Positions 20,928 through 31,286 of a stretch of DNA of 64,000 bases are shown in pieces (position 1 is the first letter of the stretch; each line of letters starts with the position of its first letter). Source of the stretch: Caryophanales bacterium UBA6768 (GTDB taxonomy: Bacteria > Bacillota > Bacilli > Bacillales_D > Amphibacillaceae); assembly GCA_002453315.1 (NCBI GenBank), contig DKGO01000082.1:12202-76201 (forward strand), given 5' to 3'. The notes below the pieces were generated by a model, which did not search any database, was not told the origin of the DNA, and saw only the letters and a program-made list of their open reading frames with translations. A program made the position numbers and the translations under genes.

Positions 20928-21368
20928 TTATTTTTCCTCGTAAGCAGAAATTTTATCAATTCTTTTTTTGTGACGTCCCCCATCAAAGTCTGTCGTTAAC
21001 CATACCTTTGCAATTTCTTTTGCAAGCCCAGGTCCAATGACACGCTCACCCATAGCCAATACATTAGAATCATTATGTTGACGGGTTGACTTTGCACTAA
21101 ATACATCATGGGTTAAAGCACAACGAATTCCTTTCACTTTGTTAGCAGAAATAGAAATTCCTATCCCTGTGCCACAAACAAATATTCCCCGATCAAATTC
21201 ACCATTTGCTACACGTTCTGCGGCAGAAAGGCCGTAATCAGGATAGTCGACTGATGTGGAGCAGTCAGCCCCGGCATCTATATACTCATGGCCAAGTTCA
21301 TCCAAAACTTCTTTTACAGCATTCCTAATCGTCATGCCAGCATGGTCACCTGTAATGATGACTTTCAT
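20928..21368 (-). CDS. rpiB: Ribose-5-phosphate isomerase B
   Basis: Interconverts ribose 5-phosphate and ribulose 5-phosphate. The 146-residue product has the active-site Cys in FVCGTGIGISISANK and the conserved GDHAG and DYPDY blocks. ATG behind AAGGGGTGA. It is part of the ywlG-rpiB-ywlE cluster, here with a chemoreceptor gene inserted upstream. Confidence 0.95.
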   Translation of the reverse strand: MKVIITGDHAGMTIRNAVKEVLDELGHEYIDAGADCSTSVDYPDYGLSAAERVANGEFDRGIFVCGTGIGISISANKVKGIRCALTHDVFSAKSTRQHNDSNVLAMGERVIGPGLAKEIAKVWLTTDFDGGRHKKRIDKISAYEEK

Positions 21369-21429
21369 TTATGTCACCCCTTATCACTTTAACATTTGTC
21401 ATGATATTATCCGTCCGATTTTTCCTTAT

Positions 21430-22719
21430 TTAAATATTAAATTGTGAGATTTGTTCTTTTAATTCTTTTGCTTGTTTTTCCAATTCCTGAGCTAAATCAT
21501 CCACTTGTACAATAGTGTTTGCTTGTTCAGCAGTTGCAGCACTAACTTCCTCAGAGGCAGCAGATGTTTCTTCTGCAATAGCAGCTACTTCTTGAGATTG
21601 TTTCACCGTTTCTTGAATAAACTTCAATTGCTCATTCACTAAATTACGAATTGTTGTCACATCCTCTGCCACTTCTGTGACAGAATCTGACATTCCTTCA
21701 ATGACAGTATTTGTTTTTGACCCATTTTCTGCTTCTTTATTTGCTGTCTCTACATGTTCATTTATATTTTGTACCACTTCATTAACGTTTTTTTGGATGG
21801 CAATAATCAATCCAGAGATTTGTTGGACAGCCGATGCACTTTCATCAGCTAATTTACGAATTTCTTCAGCAACGACAGCAAAACCTTGACCATGCTCCCC
21901 AGCACGTGCAGCCTCAATAGATGCATTTAATGCCAACAAGTTAGTCTGTTCGGCAATTTCACCGACCATTGTAATGATTGATTCTACTTGTAAAGCGTTG
22001 TCCTTTAAACTTTCTACCTCTTTAAGGGATAATTCTTGTTCGTTCGCTAAAGATTGTATCCCGTTAACTAATTGATTGACGACATTCTTACTATCCTCCA
22101 ATGTTTCTAACATTTCCTTTGATTTTTCCGTTGACTGTTCAGCTTTTCTCTGAACTTCTTGGGCTAATGATGTTGCCTGTTCAACGGCTTCAGCTGTATG
22201 TTGCATGGCTTCGGCAGCCCCGACAGCCCCTTTTGATATATCCTCTGTGGAACTACTAATAGCAGTTGAATGCTCAGAGGCTATATTGGATACTTCCTTC
22301 ATTTGTTTTACTGTTTGATTAGATTGATTAAAATTGGATTCAATATTATGTACCATTTGTTTAATATTTTTAAACATCGTATCAACAGCTATGCTTAATG
22401 CTCTAATTTCATCATCAGAGCGGGGAATCGATATTTCCTGGTTTAAATCACCTTCAGCGGCTTCTGTTGCAGCATTTTCTAACAATTGTAGTGGTTTAGT
22501 AATCCAACGGGCAAATAAAGCAGCTAAGATTCCAGACCAAATAATTCCTAACAATAATATAACAATAATATATAATTGGTCTGAAACATCCCAAAAGTTT
22601 TTAATATAATCGTGGGCAACATAAATAAAAAATGCACTACTCGTATAGGTAATCATCGCCAAAATGGTTGTAAATAATACTAATTTCTTCCTTAAACTGA
22701 AACGAAATTTCTTTTTCAC
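21430..22719 (-). CDS. Methyl-accepting chemotaxis protein
   Basis: Membrane chemoreceptor of 429 residues. Two transmembrane helices (about 13-33 and 47-69) are separated by only a short loop, so there is no large extracellular ligand domain. A HAMP domain (about 70-122) and a cytoplasmic signalling domain follow, with the hairpin-tip sequence [20 protein letters not shown]. The ATG overlaps the stop codon of ywlE by 4 nt (ATGA), implying translational coupling. A chemoreceptor is not part of the B. subtilis ywl cluster. Such short receptors may sense membrane state, energy or intracellular signals (inference). Confidence 0.93.
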   Translation of the reverse strand: MKKKFRFSLRKKLVLFTTILAMITYTSSAFFIYVAHDYIKNFWDVSDQLYIIVILLLGIIWSGILAALFARWITKPLQLLENAATEAAEGDLNQEISIPRSDDEIRALSIAVDTMFKNIKQMVHNIESNFNQSNQTVKQMKEVSNIASEHSTAISSSTEDISKGAVGAAEAMQHTAEAVEQATSLAQEVQRKAEQSTEKSKEMLETLEDSKNVVNQLVNGIQSLANEQELSLKEVESLKDNALQVESIITMVGEIAEQTNLLALNASIEAARAGEHGQGFAVVAEEIRKLADESASAVQQISGLIIAIQKNVNEVVQNINEHVETANKEAENGSKTNTVIEGMSDSVTEVAEDVTTIRNLVNEQLKFIQETVKQSQEVAAIAEETSAASEEVSAATAEQANTIVQVDDLAQELEKQAKELKEQISQFNI

Positions 22720-23177
22720 GACTCGTCCCCCTCATTGTGATTGGCTTTTTCAACAAAAGCTGTTATATATGTGTGTAATTCATTAAAAACTCTTTGGTAG
22801 TCTGAAATTTCACCACCATACGGGTCATTAATATCTAAATACTGTTCATCTTTATGATTACCAACGTATTCAATTAATGTGTACATCTTATTTTTATGTT
22901 GTTCATATTGTCTCACCAACACTTGTTTATGATTTAATGTCATGGTTAAAACGATATCTGCCCATTGGATTAAATCATGTGTCACTTGTTGTACTTGATG
23001 ATCTATTTTAATGTGATGTTCGTTTAAAACTTTAACGGTATTTCCATTCGTTGTAGATGCCTCGTTAGCAAATATTCCAGCAGATTTCACTTGATAATCC
23101 GGCACCATATTCATTAACATTGCCTCTGCCATTGGGCTACGGCACGTATTGCCAGTACAAATAAATAAAACGTTCAC
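22716..23177 (-). CDS. ywlE: Low-molecular-weight protein arginine phosphatase
   Basis: Phosphatase with the P-loop CTGNTCRS at residues 7-14 (nucleophile Cys7, Arg13); the Thr of GNTC is the residue that marks YwlE-type phosphoarginine specificity. The general-acid Asp lies in NDPYGG. A GTG at 23189 is in frame, but AGGTGGAG sits between it and the GTG at 23177, which gives [10 protein letters not shown] with Cys at position 7 exactly as in B. subtilis (153 residues). In B. subtilis it counters the McsB arginine kinase in the heat-shock response. Followed by a coupled chemoreceptor gene. Confidence 0.92.
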   Translation of the reverse strand: MNVLFICTGNTCRSPMAEAMLMNMVPDYQVKSAGIFANEASTTNGNTVKVLNEHHIKIDHQVQQVTHDLIQWADIVLTMTLNHKQVLVRQYEQHKNKMYTLIEYVGNHKDEQYLDINDPYGGEISDYQRVFNELHTYITAFVEKANHNEGDES

Positions 23178-23287
23178 TTCTATCTCCACCTAGTTATTTC
23201 GTCCCTTTAAATATACCATATATTATTATATTATGTTATTTTTATATTCCCCGTTGACAATTAACCTTTTAATAAGTTTCATGGTAG

Positions 23288-23851
23288 TTAAAGCAACGAT
23301 TCGTAAAACATGATATATACCCCAATAAGCATTAGCATTGCACCGCCAATTATCGTACTTGATGAACGTAACCATCCATGTGCTTTTCTACCTATCATCA
23401 TGCCAAATATAGCTAACAACATACTGCATATGCCAAACATTAAAATAATAAAGAATTTCTCCATATGAACTACTCCTAAACTAATTCCGACTGGTAAACT
23501 ATCAATACTAACGACAAAGGATAAAGTCATTAATTTGACATTTGTTATCTTTATTTGTTTCTCTACCTGTGAATTAAAGGTTGATATAATAATATAGATT
23601 CCAATAAAAGTTAACAAAAAACCACCTGCTGCCGATGTGATAAAAGGTAACTTTATCGACAGAAAATGGCCAATTATCATCCCTATTAAAGGAAAAACCA
23701 TATGAAAAAAACCAATTAAACTACTTACAAATAATACTTTTCTTAACCGAATATGAAAAAGGCCAATAGTTAAGCTAACCGAAAAAGCATCTAACCCCAA
23801 CGCAAGTGCCATAATTAATAGATGAAAAAAATGGACTAATCCTTCGTACAA
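23288..23851 (-). CDS. mntP: Manganese efflux pump MntP
   Basis: Integral membrane protein of about 187 residues with six hydrophobic spans and the paired family motifs ALALGLDAFSVSLTIG and LSFVVSIDSLPVGISLG, whose acidic residues bind Mn2+. It was formerly called YwlD and occupies the same place between ywlC and ywlE. The open frame begins with TTG at 23860 touching AAAGGGG; the next TTG (23851) has a 9-nt spacing and is preferred. No yybP-ykoY riboswitch is apparent in the short upstream gap. Confidence 0.9.
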   Translation of the reverse strand: MYEGLVHFFHLLIMALALGLDAFSVSLTIGLFHIRLRKVLFVSSLIGFFHMVFPLIGMIIGHFLSIKLPFITSAAGGFLLTFIGIYIIISTFNSQVEKQIKITNVKLMTLSFVVSIDSLPVGISLGVVHMEKFFIILMFGICSMLLAIFGMMIGRKAHGWLRSSSTIIGGAMLMLIGVYIMFYESLL

Positions 23852-23961
23852 TGACGGCAACCCCTTTGTACACGCTTGTACACTATATGCCGGGAATTAA
23901 TTATTTATGAAATTTTCCATTCGATAAATTTTCCTTTATTAATCTGGCAAATTCAACCCGA

Positions 23962-24990
23962 TTATAAGGTGGCATAAATTTTGGTTGCTGCTCGTTCGAG
24001 ACGATCAATGACTGCTTTTCCTATGTGATCCGCGGAATGGACAAAACAAACTATAATATCTATTTCATGTTTATGGAATGTTCTTAATGATGCATACAAG
24101 TTTTTTCCAACCTCTTCAGCATTTGACCCTAAATAAATGGCTTTATCAACTTTTCCAAAAACATTTGTTTTACTTCCTGTCCACAAAAGACCTATTTTAT
24201 TATCTCGTTGCTTTTCTATCTCAATCAAACGGTGAGCCACATCCTCTTGTTCAACAACGACCATTAATGGCATTTCAGGTGCATAATGTTTATACTTTAA
24301 CCCTGGTGATTGTGGTGCCTTATGACGTTTGTCACCCCCTTTTCTAATAAAAGGAGTTACTTTTACTATTTTATTAATTTCATGAGCAGGCACACTTCCT
24401 AAACGTAGAACAACTGGTTGGGCCCCTGTGCAATCAATGACAGTTGATTCAATCCCACTTTTAGTAGGGCCACCATCAATAATCCCAGCAATTTTCCCAT
24501 GCAAATCATCTTTTACATGCTGTGCTGTTGTCGGACTTGGTTTGCCTGATATATTGGCACTTGGGGCAGCTATTGGAAGTTGACCCTCCTCTGATAATGT
24601 GAGGGCAATTGGATGATTCGGAATTCGGATACCAATTGTATCAAGCCCGGCGCTAACATAGGGGGAAATTTTCCCATTACTCTTTAGCACATAAGTGATC
24701 GGACCGGGGGAAAATTCATCCAATAGAGCTTCCACATACGCCGGTATTTCGATGACATATTGTTTCATTTGTTCGATAGAAGATACATGAACAATAAGTG
24801 GATTGTCTGATGGTCTTCCTTTCGCCAAATAAATTTTTTTGATTGCCTCACTATTTGTTGCGTCTGCTCCTAAGCCGTACACAGTTTCCGTCGGAAAAGC
24901 GACAACTTCACCATTTTTTAATAATTCAATTGCTTCACTTATTTGCCGACGATTTATCCCCTTCGTCATATCCCATCTTTTAGTTTTCAA
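23962..24990 (-). CDS. ywlC: L-threonylcarbamoyladenylate synthase (Sua5/YwlC)
   Basis: Makes threonylcarbamoyl-AMP for the t6A37 modification of ANN-decoding tRNAs. The 342-residue protein has a YrdC domain (VAFPTETVYGLGADA, KGRPSDNPLIVH, SANISGKPSPT) and a C-terminal Sua5 domain (from about residue 230, after SPGLKYKHYAP). The start is TTG at 24990, giving MKTKRW, which I recall as the start of B. subtilis YwlC; ATG at 24969 is the alternative. Confidence 0.93.
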   Translation of the reverse strand: MKTKRWDMTKGINRRQISEAIELLKNGEVVAFPTETVYGLGADATNSEAIKKIYLAKGRPSDNPLIVHVSSIEQMKQYVIEIPAYVEALLDEFSPGPITYVLKSNGKISPYVSAGLDTIGIRIPNHPIALTLSEEGQLPIAAPSANISGKPSPTTAQHVKDDLHGKIAGIIDGGPTKSGIESTVIDCTGAQPVVLRLGSVPAHEINKIVKVTPFIRKGGDKRHKAPQSPGLKYKHYAPEMPLMVVVEQEDVAHRLIEIEKQRDNKIGLLWTGSKTNVFGKVDKAIYLGSNAEEVGKNLYASLRTFHKHEIDIIVCFVHSADHIGKAVIDRLERAATKIYATL

Positions 24991-25131
24991 CCTGTTAACC
25001 CCATTTCCACTATATTTTAAGCGATTAAATGAAGTTCGTAAATTAAAAAGAACATAGATGCAACACGGATCGTGTTTAACAAACTATGATCTTTACTATT
25101 TCTATGATTTGAATTTTTAAAATCGGATATT

Positions 25132-25752
25132 TTACAACCCTAGCCATTCTAATGTGAAGAATGAAATAATTGGTTTTTCCTCTTTTTCATCATTTTCTGC
25201 ATTATTTTCCGATTGCTCTTGCTCATTTTCCTGATGCACATCATTGGTTTCTTCTAATTCCTCTTTTTCTTTTGTAGAAAATTCTACGAAACATAATGGT
25301 GGAAATAAAACACACCACCAATTATCCCCTTCACCATCACCTATAGTTATTAATATAGCTTCATACAATCCCTCGGGGTAAAGATAGTTATCGTACATTT
25401 TTTTAGGAAAGGGCACATTTTTACGAAATGAAAGCGAAAATTCGTGATGTACGCCTTCGTTCCTTAATGTGGACTCAATAATATTTTCGATTTTATCGAT
25501 ATGCTGGTTAATCATATACCTGGCATCATTGATATCGTCAATCTCGTGTACTAATTCGGAAACGTATAAACTTACAGCATCTCGTACAATTAACTTTATC
25601 TCCTGATCCCTTGTCTCATTACTATTTGCTAAAATTCTCAAACGTATTGCCTCATCCGGAATCATTTCAATTGTCTTGTGAGAAGCTACCTCATTTACTT
25701 GGATAAATAAACTAGCCACAATACATAACATAAAAGTTGCGACATACTTCAT
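25132..25752 (-). CDS. spoIIR: Stage II sporulation protein R
   Basis: Secreted forespore signal that triggers SpoIIGA processing of pro-sigma-E in the mother cell. The 206-residue protein has an N-terminal signal sequence (about 1-24), the conserved EAIRLRILANSN block, and the region ending in WWCVLFPPLCFV. A Glu/Asn-rich tail of about 45 residues follows and is probably disordered. The ribosome binding site (AGGGGG) lies inside a hairpin (25757-25797). It marks the organism as a spore former. Confidence 0.94.
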   Translation of the reverse strand: MKYVATFMLCIVASLFIQVNEVASHKTIEMIPDEAIRLRILANSNETRDQEIKLIVRDAVSLYVSELVHEIDDINDARYMINQHIDKIENIIESTLRNEGVHHEFSLSFRKNVPFPKKMYDNYLYPEGLYEAILITIGDGEGDNWWCVLFPPLCFVEFSTKEKEELEETNDVHQENEQEQSENNAENDEKEEKPIISFFTLEWLGL

Positions 25753-25756
25753 TTCC

Positions 25757-25797
25757 GTTGCCCCCTACTAAATCATTCTATTTGTAGTATGGGCAAC
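25757..25797 (-). promoter_or_regulatory. Hairpin covering the spoIIR ribosome binding site
   Basis: On the minus strand GTTGCCC (25797-25791) pairs with GGGCAAC (25763-25757), and CTAC..AAAT pairs with ATTTAGTAG inside. The GGGGG of the ribosome binding site, 8 nt before the ATG, is part of the stem. There is no T-tail, so it does not look like a terminator. A translational-control role is inferred. Confidence 0.5.
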
Positions 25798-25895
25798 AGA
25801 TAAATCTATTAAACATATAAAATGATATTATAATTTAAGAGATTATGACTTGCAAAGATATTTCAGTAAATTTATTAATGACTCCCAATAATGAT

Positions 25896-26759
25896 CTAAT
25901 TATGTTTAATCAGAATGACACGGTCTTTTTGCGCCAAATCCTGATATACGTTTGTTTCAACATTAGGATATGATTGCCTTATCAATTTCATTATTTCGTC
26001 CGCCTGGTCATGGCCAATTTCAAATAGGATAAGTCGGTCGGGATTTTTAGGTAGTTCTAAAATTTGTTCTAAAATTTCCCTGTACGATTCTAGTCCATCA
26101 TCACCAGCAAATAACGCTATAGATGGATCAAAGGTTTTTACTGTTTCAGACAATGAATCCTTATCAGTTTCCCGTATATAAGGTGGATTTGATACGATAA
26201 TATCTGGGTTGATATTTTTCGCTATTATTGGCTTTAGAAAATCCCCCTTGAAAAAACGGACATCTGCTTTCAAATTCTTTGCATTTTGTCCTGCCACTTT
26301 TAAAGCCCGATCAGAAATATCTGTTGCATAAACTGTCATTCCCGGCAATTCCAATGCTAAAGTAGATGCAATGATCCCACTGCCTGTCCCTATATCGACA
26401 ATGGTCAACCCATCTACCTTCCGAAAACGACCTTTTATTTCAATGATTGTTCTTTCTACTAATACTTCCGTATCGAAACGGGGAATGAGAACCCTATCAT
26501 TAACAAAAAATTTCCGCCCGTAAAAATATGCATAACCAATCAGATGCTGCAGTGGCACACCAGTAATTGCATGTTGTTTAATCATCGATTCATATTGCAC
26601 AATGATTTCTTCTGACACCCGTTCTTTCATGTTCAACATGAACTGATTTCGATCTAATTGTAACAAATGCTGCAACAATAAATTGGCAACATTCTTTTCA
26701 CACCCGTAGTTTGCTAAAAAAGAAAAAGCCCACTGAAGGACTTCATACTGCTTTTTCAT
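25896..26759 (-). CDS. prmC: Release factor glutamine methyltransferase
   Basis: SAM-dependent enzyme that methylates the Gln of the GGQ motif in release factors. The 287-residue protein has an N-terminal helical domain, the SAM motif DIGTGSGIIASTLAL and the catalytic NPPY (in VSNPPYIRETD). Its ATG immediately follows the stop codon of prfA, its substrate's gene, with no gap, indicating coupled translation. Confidence 0.96.
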   Translation of the reverse strand: MKKQYEVLQWAFSFLANYGCEKNVANLLLQHLLQLDRNQFMLNMKERVSEEIIVQYESMIKQHAITGVPLQHLIGYAYFYGRKFFVNDRVLIPRFDTEVLVERTIIEIKGRFRKVDGLTIVDIGTGSGIIASTLALELPGMTVYATDISDRALKVAGQNAKNLKADVRFFKGDFLKPIIAKNINPDIIVSNPPYIRETDKDSLSETVKTFDPSIALFAGDDGLESYREILEQILELPKNPDRLILFEIGHDQADEIMKLIRQSYPNVETNVYQDLAQKDRVILIKHN

Positions 26760-27833
26760 TTATGATTCACCAATAGTTTCAAGTTTTTTCGTTTGATCAT
26801 CCATTAATAACGCCTCGATGAATTCATCTAGCTTACCTTCTAAAATTTGATCAAGTTTTTGTATTGTTAATGATATTCGGTGGTCAGTAACACGATTTTG
26901 CGGAAAGTTATATGTCCGGATTCTTTCCGAACGATCCCCCGTTCCAACCGCTGACTTTCTTGATTCGTCATATTCCGCTTGGGCTTCCTGCTGATATTTA
27001 TCATATAGACGGGCACGTAATACCTTCATCGCCTTCTCTTTATTTTTTATTTGTGATTTTTCATCCTGACAGGACACAACAATACCTGTCGGCAAATGAG
27101 TCAAACGAACCGCCGACATTGTCGTATTAACACTCTGACCCCCAGGTCCACTGGAGGCAAAACGGTCAACACGGATATCGCTCTCATTTAATTCGACTTC
27201 GACATCTTCTGTTTCTGGCAGTACTGCTACTGTTGCAGTTGATGTATGAACCCTACCACTTGCCTCAGTTTCCGGTACCCTTTGAACACGATGGGCCCCG
27301 TTTTCAAATTTTAATTTTGAGAAAGCATTTTTCCCATGAATCATAAAAATAATTTCCTTAAATCCACCTGCATCCGATGTGTGAGAATCAATTACCTCTA
27401 TTTTCCATCGATTTGCTTCAGCATATCGTGTGTACATGCGATATAAATCACCTGCAAATAAAGCTGCTTCATCACCACCAGCAGCACCACGAATTTCCAT
27501 AATCACGTTTTTATCATCATTAGGATCTTTTGGTAACAATAAAATTTTTAATGACTCTTCTAATGATTCTTTTTTTTCCGTTAGTTCCTCAATTTCCATC
27601 TTGACCATGTCAATCATTTCTTCTTCAACTTCTTCTTTTAACATTTCTTGCGCATCTGTTAATTCTGAAGTAATTTCTTTATATGACCGATACATTGTCA
27701 CTGTTTCTTCTAAATCAGATTGTTCTTTAGAATATATACGTAAATTATTCGGGTCACTAATTACCTCTGGATCACTTAGTAATTCATTTAACTGATTGTA
27801 TCGTTCATCTAGTGATTGTAATCGTTCTAACAT
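26760..27833 (-). CDS. prfA: Peptide chain release factor 1
   Basis: RF1 terminates translation at UAG and UAA. The 357-residue product has the GGQ motif at 231-233 (SSGPGGQS) and the stop-codon-reading PxT-type segment [12 protein letters not shown] starting at residue 188. ATG behind AGAGGTG. This is the chromosomal release factor gene, not the carbon-source-linked PrfA of Listeria. Directly upstream of prmC. Confidence 0.98.
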   Translation of the reverse strand: MLERLQSLDERYNQLNELLSDPEVISDPNNLRIYSKEQSDLEETVTMYRSYKEITSELTDAQEMLKEEVEEEMIDMVKMEIEELTEKKESLEESLKILLLPKDPNDDKNVIMEIRGAAGGDEAALFAGDLYRMYTRYAEANRWKIEVIDSHTSDAGGFKEIIFMIHGKNAFSKLKFENGAHRVQRVPETEASGRVHTSTATVAVLPETEDVEVELNESDIRVDRFASSGPGGQSVNTTMSAVRLTHLPTGIVVSCQDEKSQIKNKEKAMKVLRARLYDKYQQEAQAEYDESRKSAVGTGDRSERIRTYNFPQNRVTDHRISLTIQKLDQILEGKLDEFIEALLMDDQTKKLETIGES

Positions 27834-27878
27834 AAGAGAACACCTCTTTAGTTTACAAATCTATATTATTCTATAATA

Positions 27879-27906
27879 AAAAACAGGCGTTTCACTGCCT
27901 GGTTTT
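27879..27906 (-). terminator. Terminator of rpmE2
   Basis: Stem CAGGC (27884-27888) / GCCTG (27897-27901), extended by A-T pairs, with an 8-nt loop and a T-run on the minus strand (TTTTTTAT). Confidence 0.82.
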
Positions 27907-27908
27907 TA

Positions 27909-28154
27909 TTAGTTCATATTGTATTTTTTCTTAAAGCGATCAATACGACCACCAACACGGTCAGCTTTCTGCTTACCAGTATAAAATGGATGTGTATCAG
28001 AACTAATTTCAATACGAATGACTGGATATTCCTTACCATCTTCCCATTCCATCATTTCGTCAGATGTTCTCGTTGACCCACTCAAAAATTTATAGTCTGA
28101 ACCAGTATCAAGAAAAATTACTTTTTGGTATTCAGGATGTAGTCCTTCTTTCAT
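27909..28154 (-). CDS. rpmE2: 50S ribosomal protein L31, type B (zinc-free)
   Basis: An 81-residue ribosomal protein beginning [16 protein letters not shown] and containing [12 protein letters not shown]. It lacks the CxxC pair of zinc-binding L31 and has the longer type B form. In B. subtilis the gene at this rho-linked locus is the zinc-binding type, so this organism uses the zinc-independent form here. ATG behind AGAGGTGG. Confidence 0.95.
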   Translation of the reverse strand: MKEGLHPEYQKVIFLDTGSDYKFLSGSTRTSDEMMEWEDGKEYPVIRIEISSDTHPFYTGKQKADRVGGRIDRFKKKYNMN

Positions 28155-28378
28155 TGCTTTCCACCTCTTTTATTCGTTAAATAGTATACTTTTTCATCAA
28201 TTAACGTTCGTATCACAATTGTATATTTTAGCAAATTTATATAATAAATTCAAGTTTAATATTACCTTTATTAAAATGTAAATATATACATGCATTTAAT
28301 CATTGCTCCATATTACTGGACTTCTATCTTAGTTACGTGAGTAATTTTTATCTTATCATTAACCATTATTTCATTATT

Positions 28379-29665
28379 TTATGCACGTTGACCCCTTTTA
28401 GCTTTTAATTCATCATCTATTTGCTGGAAAAATTCTTCATTCGATTTCGTCTTTTTTAATTTTCTTAAGAATTTTTCCATAAATTCATGTGAATCTTGCA
28501 TTGATTTACGGATTAACCACATTTTCTCTAAATGATCTTTCGTTACGAGCAACTCTTCTTTTCTTGTACCAGAGCGTAAAATATCAATAGATGGGAATAT
28601 TCTTCTTTCCGCCATACTCCTATCTAAATGTAATTCCATATTACCTGTTCCTTTAAATTCCTCATAAATGACATCATCCATACGTGATCCTGTTTCTACT
28701 AATGCTGTTGCTAAAATCGTTAAACTACCGCCTTCTTCAATATTCCTAGCTGCCCCAAAAAATCGCTTTGGACGATGAAATGCTGCAGGGTCAATACCAC
28801 CAGATAATGTTCGTCCACTTGGTGGAATGACTAAATTATATGCCCTTGCTAGTCGTGTAATACTATCCATTAAAACGACCACATCTTGTTTGTGCTCAAC
28901 TAACCTCATCGCTCTTTCTAGCACTAATTCAGACACTTTTATATGATTTTCTGGTATTTCATCAAACGTTGAACTAACGACATCAACATTTTCATCGACT
29001 GACCTTTCAATATCAGTTACCTCTTCAGGACGTTCATCAACAAGTAGAATGATTAACTTTGCTTGGGGGTGATTTTTTGAAATACTATTGGCTACTTCTT
29101 TTAGTAACATCGTTTTACCAGCTTTTGGCGCCGCAACAATTAAACCACGCTGTCCAAAACCAATTGGTGTCATTAAATCTATAATTCTCGTTGATAAATG
29201 ATGTGGTTTTTCCTCTAAAGTCATACAACGGTCGGGATATAACGCAGTTAGGGCAGGGAAGTGTACTCTTTCTTTTGCAGCCTCTGGATCATCTCCATTC
29301 ACCGCATCGACATGTAATAACCCGTAATAACGTTCATTTTCCTTCGGGGGTCTCACTTTTCCAGATACTTTGTCACCGTTTCGTAAATCAAATCGACGTA
29401 TTTGCGAGGCTGAAATATAAATATCCTCAGCACTTGGGGCATAGTTTATTGGCCTCAAAAAGCCAAATCCCTCTGATGGAATGATTTCTAATATACCATC
29501 CATAAATAAAAATCCATCTTTTTCTGCCTGGGCTTTTAATATAGCAAAAATTAGTTCCTTTTTCGTTAATTTGGCATAATTAGTTAATTTATACTCTTTT
29601 GCCATAGTATAAATGTCCTTTAACGTTAGATCTTCTAAATGTGAAATTGTTATCGAACCCACCAT
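28379..29665 (-). CDS. rho: Transcription termination factor Rho
   Basis: Hexameric RNA-dependent ATPase/helicase. The 428-residue protein has an N-terminal Rho_N helical region, a cold-shock-like RNA-binding domain (EGFGFLRP, about 65-71) and an ATPase core with P-loop APKAGKT and [12 protein letters not shown]. The start is ATG at 29665. The preceding ribosome binding site is weak (GGTGAT). Confidence 0.96.
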   Translation of the reverse strand: MVGSITISHLEDLTLKDIYTMAKEYKLTNYAKLTKKELIFAILKAQAEKDGFLFMDGILEIIPSEGFGFLRPINYAPSAEDIYISASQIRRFDLRNGDKVSGKVRPPKENERYYGLLHVDAVNGDDPEAAKERVHFPALTALYPDRCMTLEEKPHHLSTRIIDLMTPIGFGQRGLIVAAPKAGKTMLLKEVANSISKNHPQAKLIILLVDERPEEVTDIERSVDENVDVVSSTFDEIPENHIKVSELVLERAMRLVEHKQDVVVLMDSITRLARAYNLVIPPSGRTLSGGIDPAAFHRPKRFFGAARNIEEGGSLTILATALVETGSRMDDVIYEEFKGTGNMELHLDRSMAERRIFPSIDILRSGTRKEELLVTKDHLEKMWLIRKSMQDSHEFMEKFLRKLKKTKSNEEFFQQIDDELKAKRGQRA

Positions 29666-30218
29666 ATCACCACTTTACCTTTTATTTTTTCTGTTAATAC
29701 TTAAGCTTATGAAATTTTTATTTATCATTATTTTAATTTTGCTTTATTACTAATGAGGGGAAATTGAAGATAAACATCATAGGATTTAATAAAGTGAAAG
29801 AAAGCCGTCATTAATAGCATATTTTTTACGACAGGATAACTATTAATTAATGAGAGAACCTATTCATTTTAAAGATATCGATATCATAGTTTCCATTTAC
29901 GAATGTAAAAATGTATCAAAATGATATAACTTTTTATTATTGTCTATGATAAAACTTTCCGATTTTTCCTTTACGTTAACTAAATGTAGCATATTAGTCT
30001 AACAAATGATATGATCAACCATAATATCGTCAAATAGATATAAAAGTTTTTTTAACCATCACTAATCGTTACATTATTTTCCTCATACTCATAGGTTCAT
30101 CATATCATACACCTTTAGTAGACTAATATCAACCCTTTTCTTCATATTTTGTATGATCGTCATATAGTTGACTTGAAAACTAAAAATACCATCATTACGA
30201 AATGTAAAAGTTCGTACA
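29666..30218. other. Long intergenic region between glpX and rho
   Basis: About 550 bp of AT-rich DNA without a plausible gene. It contains one large imperfect inverted repeat (29991-30129) and presumably the rho promoter and leader. No T-tailed terminator for glpX was found. Confidence 0.5.
29991..30129. repeat. Long imperfect inverted repeat
   Basis: ATATTAGTCTA (29991-30001) is matched by its reverse complement at 30119-30129. Just inside, ATGATATGATCAACC (30006-30020) is matched at 14 of 15 positions by the reverse complement of 30094-30108. The arms (about 35 and 40 nt) enclose a loop of about 65 nt. There is no gene inside, no target duplication seen at the ends, and no T-tail. The function is unknown. 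Confidence 0.75.
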
Positions 30219-31187
30219 TTAATCTTCCATGACTAGGTTAGGTTTTTTCTTTAGACTATGTTGTCCTTTAATAAAGCGAATTGTGCCACTTTTCGCTCTC
30301 ATGACTACAGTTTCTGTTGTTGCATTCGATCCTTTAAATTGGACCCCTTTTAATAGTTCCCCATCAGTTACACCTGTAGCAGCGAAAATAGCGTCGTCAC
30401 CTGCACAGAAGTCTTCTAAATAATACACACGGTTAATATCATTAATACCCATCTTTTTACAACGTGCAATTTCGGCCTCATTGGAAGGCATTAATTTACC
30501 TTGAATTTCACCACCAAGGCATTTTAAGGCCGCTGCAGATAAAACTCCTTCCGGAGCCCCTCCTATTCCTAGTAAAATATCAACACCTGTTTGATCAAAT
30601 GCTGTATTCATTGCTGCTGCAACATCTCCATCGGGAATTAATTTTATCCTTGCACCAGTCGCTCTGATTTCTTCGATCATTTTCTTATGGCGGGGCCGAT
30701 CTAAAATAATGGCAACTACATCTTCAATATCTTTGTTTTTCGCTTTCGCAACTGCTGCTAAATTATCTTTAATCGGGGCATTAATGTCTATTTTTCCAAC
30801 TGATTCAGGGCCAACTGCGATTTTTTCCATATACATATCTGGGGCATGAAGCAAATTGCCACCATCAGCAATAGCGATAACTGATAACGCATTCCATGAC
30901 CCTTGTGCAACGATGTTAGTTCCTTCTAGTGGGTCTACGGCCACGTCTACTAATGGGCCATCGCCTGTTCCTAACTTTTCCCCAATGTATAACATTGGGG
31001 CTTCATCCATTTCACCTTCTCCGATAACGACAGTTCCACGCATCGGAATTGTATCAAAAACTGTCCTCATTGCTTCAGTTGCGGCATTATCAGCCTCATA
31101 ATTATTTCCTTTACCCATCCATCTGGCGGAGGATAAGGCTGCTGCCTCTGTCACACGTACAATTTCCATCGTTAAACTTCTTTCCAT
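30219..31187 (-). CDS. glpX: Fructose-1,6-bisphosphatase, class II
   Basis: Gluconeogenic phosphatase of the GlpX family, 322 residues. Metal and substrate blocks [22 protein letters not shown] and [16 protein letters not shown] are present. ATG at 31187 behind AAGGGGGC (10-nt spacing); an ATG six codons in is a weaker alternative. Lies between murAB and rho, as in B. subtilis. Confidence 0.96.
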   Translation of the reverse strand: MERSLTMEIVRVTEAAALSSARWMGKGNNYEADNAATEAMRTVFDTIPMRGTVVIGEGEMDEAPMLYIGEKLGTGDGPLVDVAVDPLEGTNIVAQGSWNALSVIAIADGGNLLHAPDMYMEKIAVGPESVGKIDINAPIKDNLAAVAKAKNKDIEDVVAIILDRPRHKKMIEEIRATGARIKLIPDGDVAAAMNTAFDQTGVDILLGIGGAPEGVLSAAALKCLGGEIQGKLMPSNEAEIARCKKMGINDINRVYYLEDFCAGDDAIFAATGVTDGELLKGVQFKGSNATTETVVMRAKSGTIRFIKGQHSLKKKPNLVMED

Positions 31188-31286
31188 CTATTCTTTGCCC
31201 CCTTAGATTAATTACGAAAATTCCCCAAAGCCCTCATTTGATAAACAGTCCGATATGAAAAGATGCCTGTTAATGAGTCTAAAAAA

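Noticed and set aside
23852..23961. yybP-ykoY manganese riboswitch upstream of mntP
   Set aside because: Only about 110 bp lie between ywlC and mntP and no recognisable conserved core is visible.
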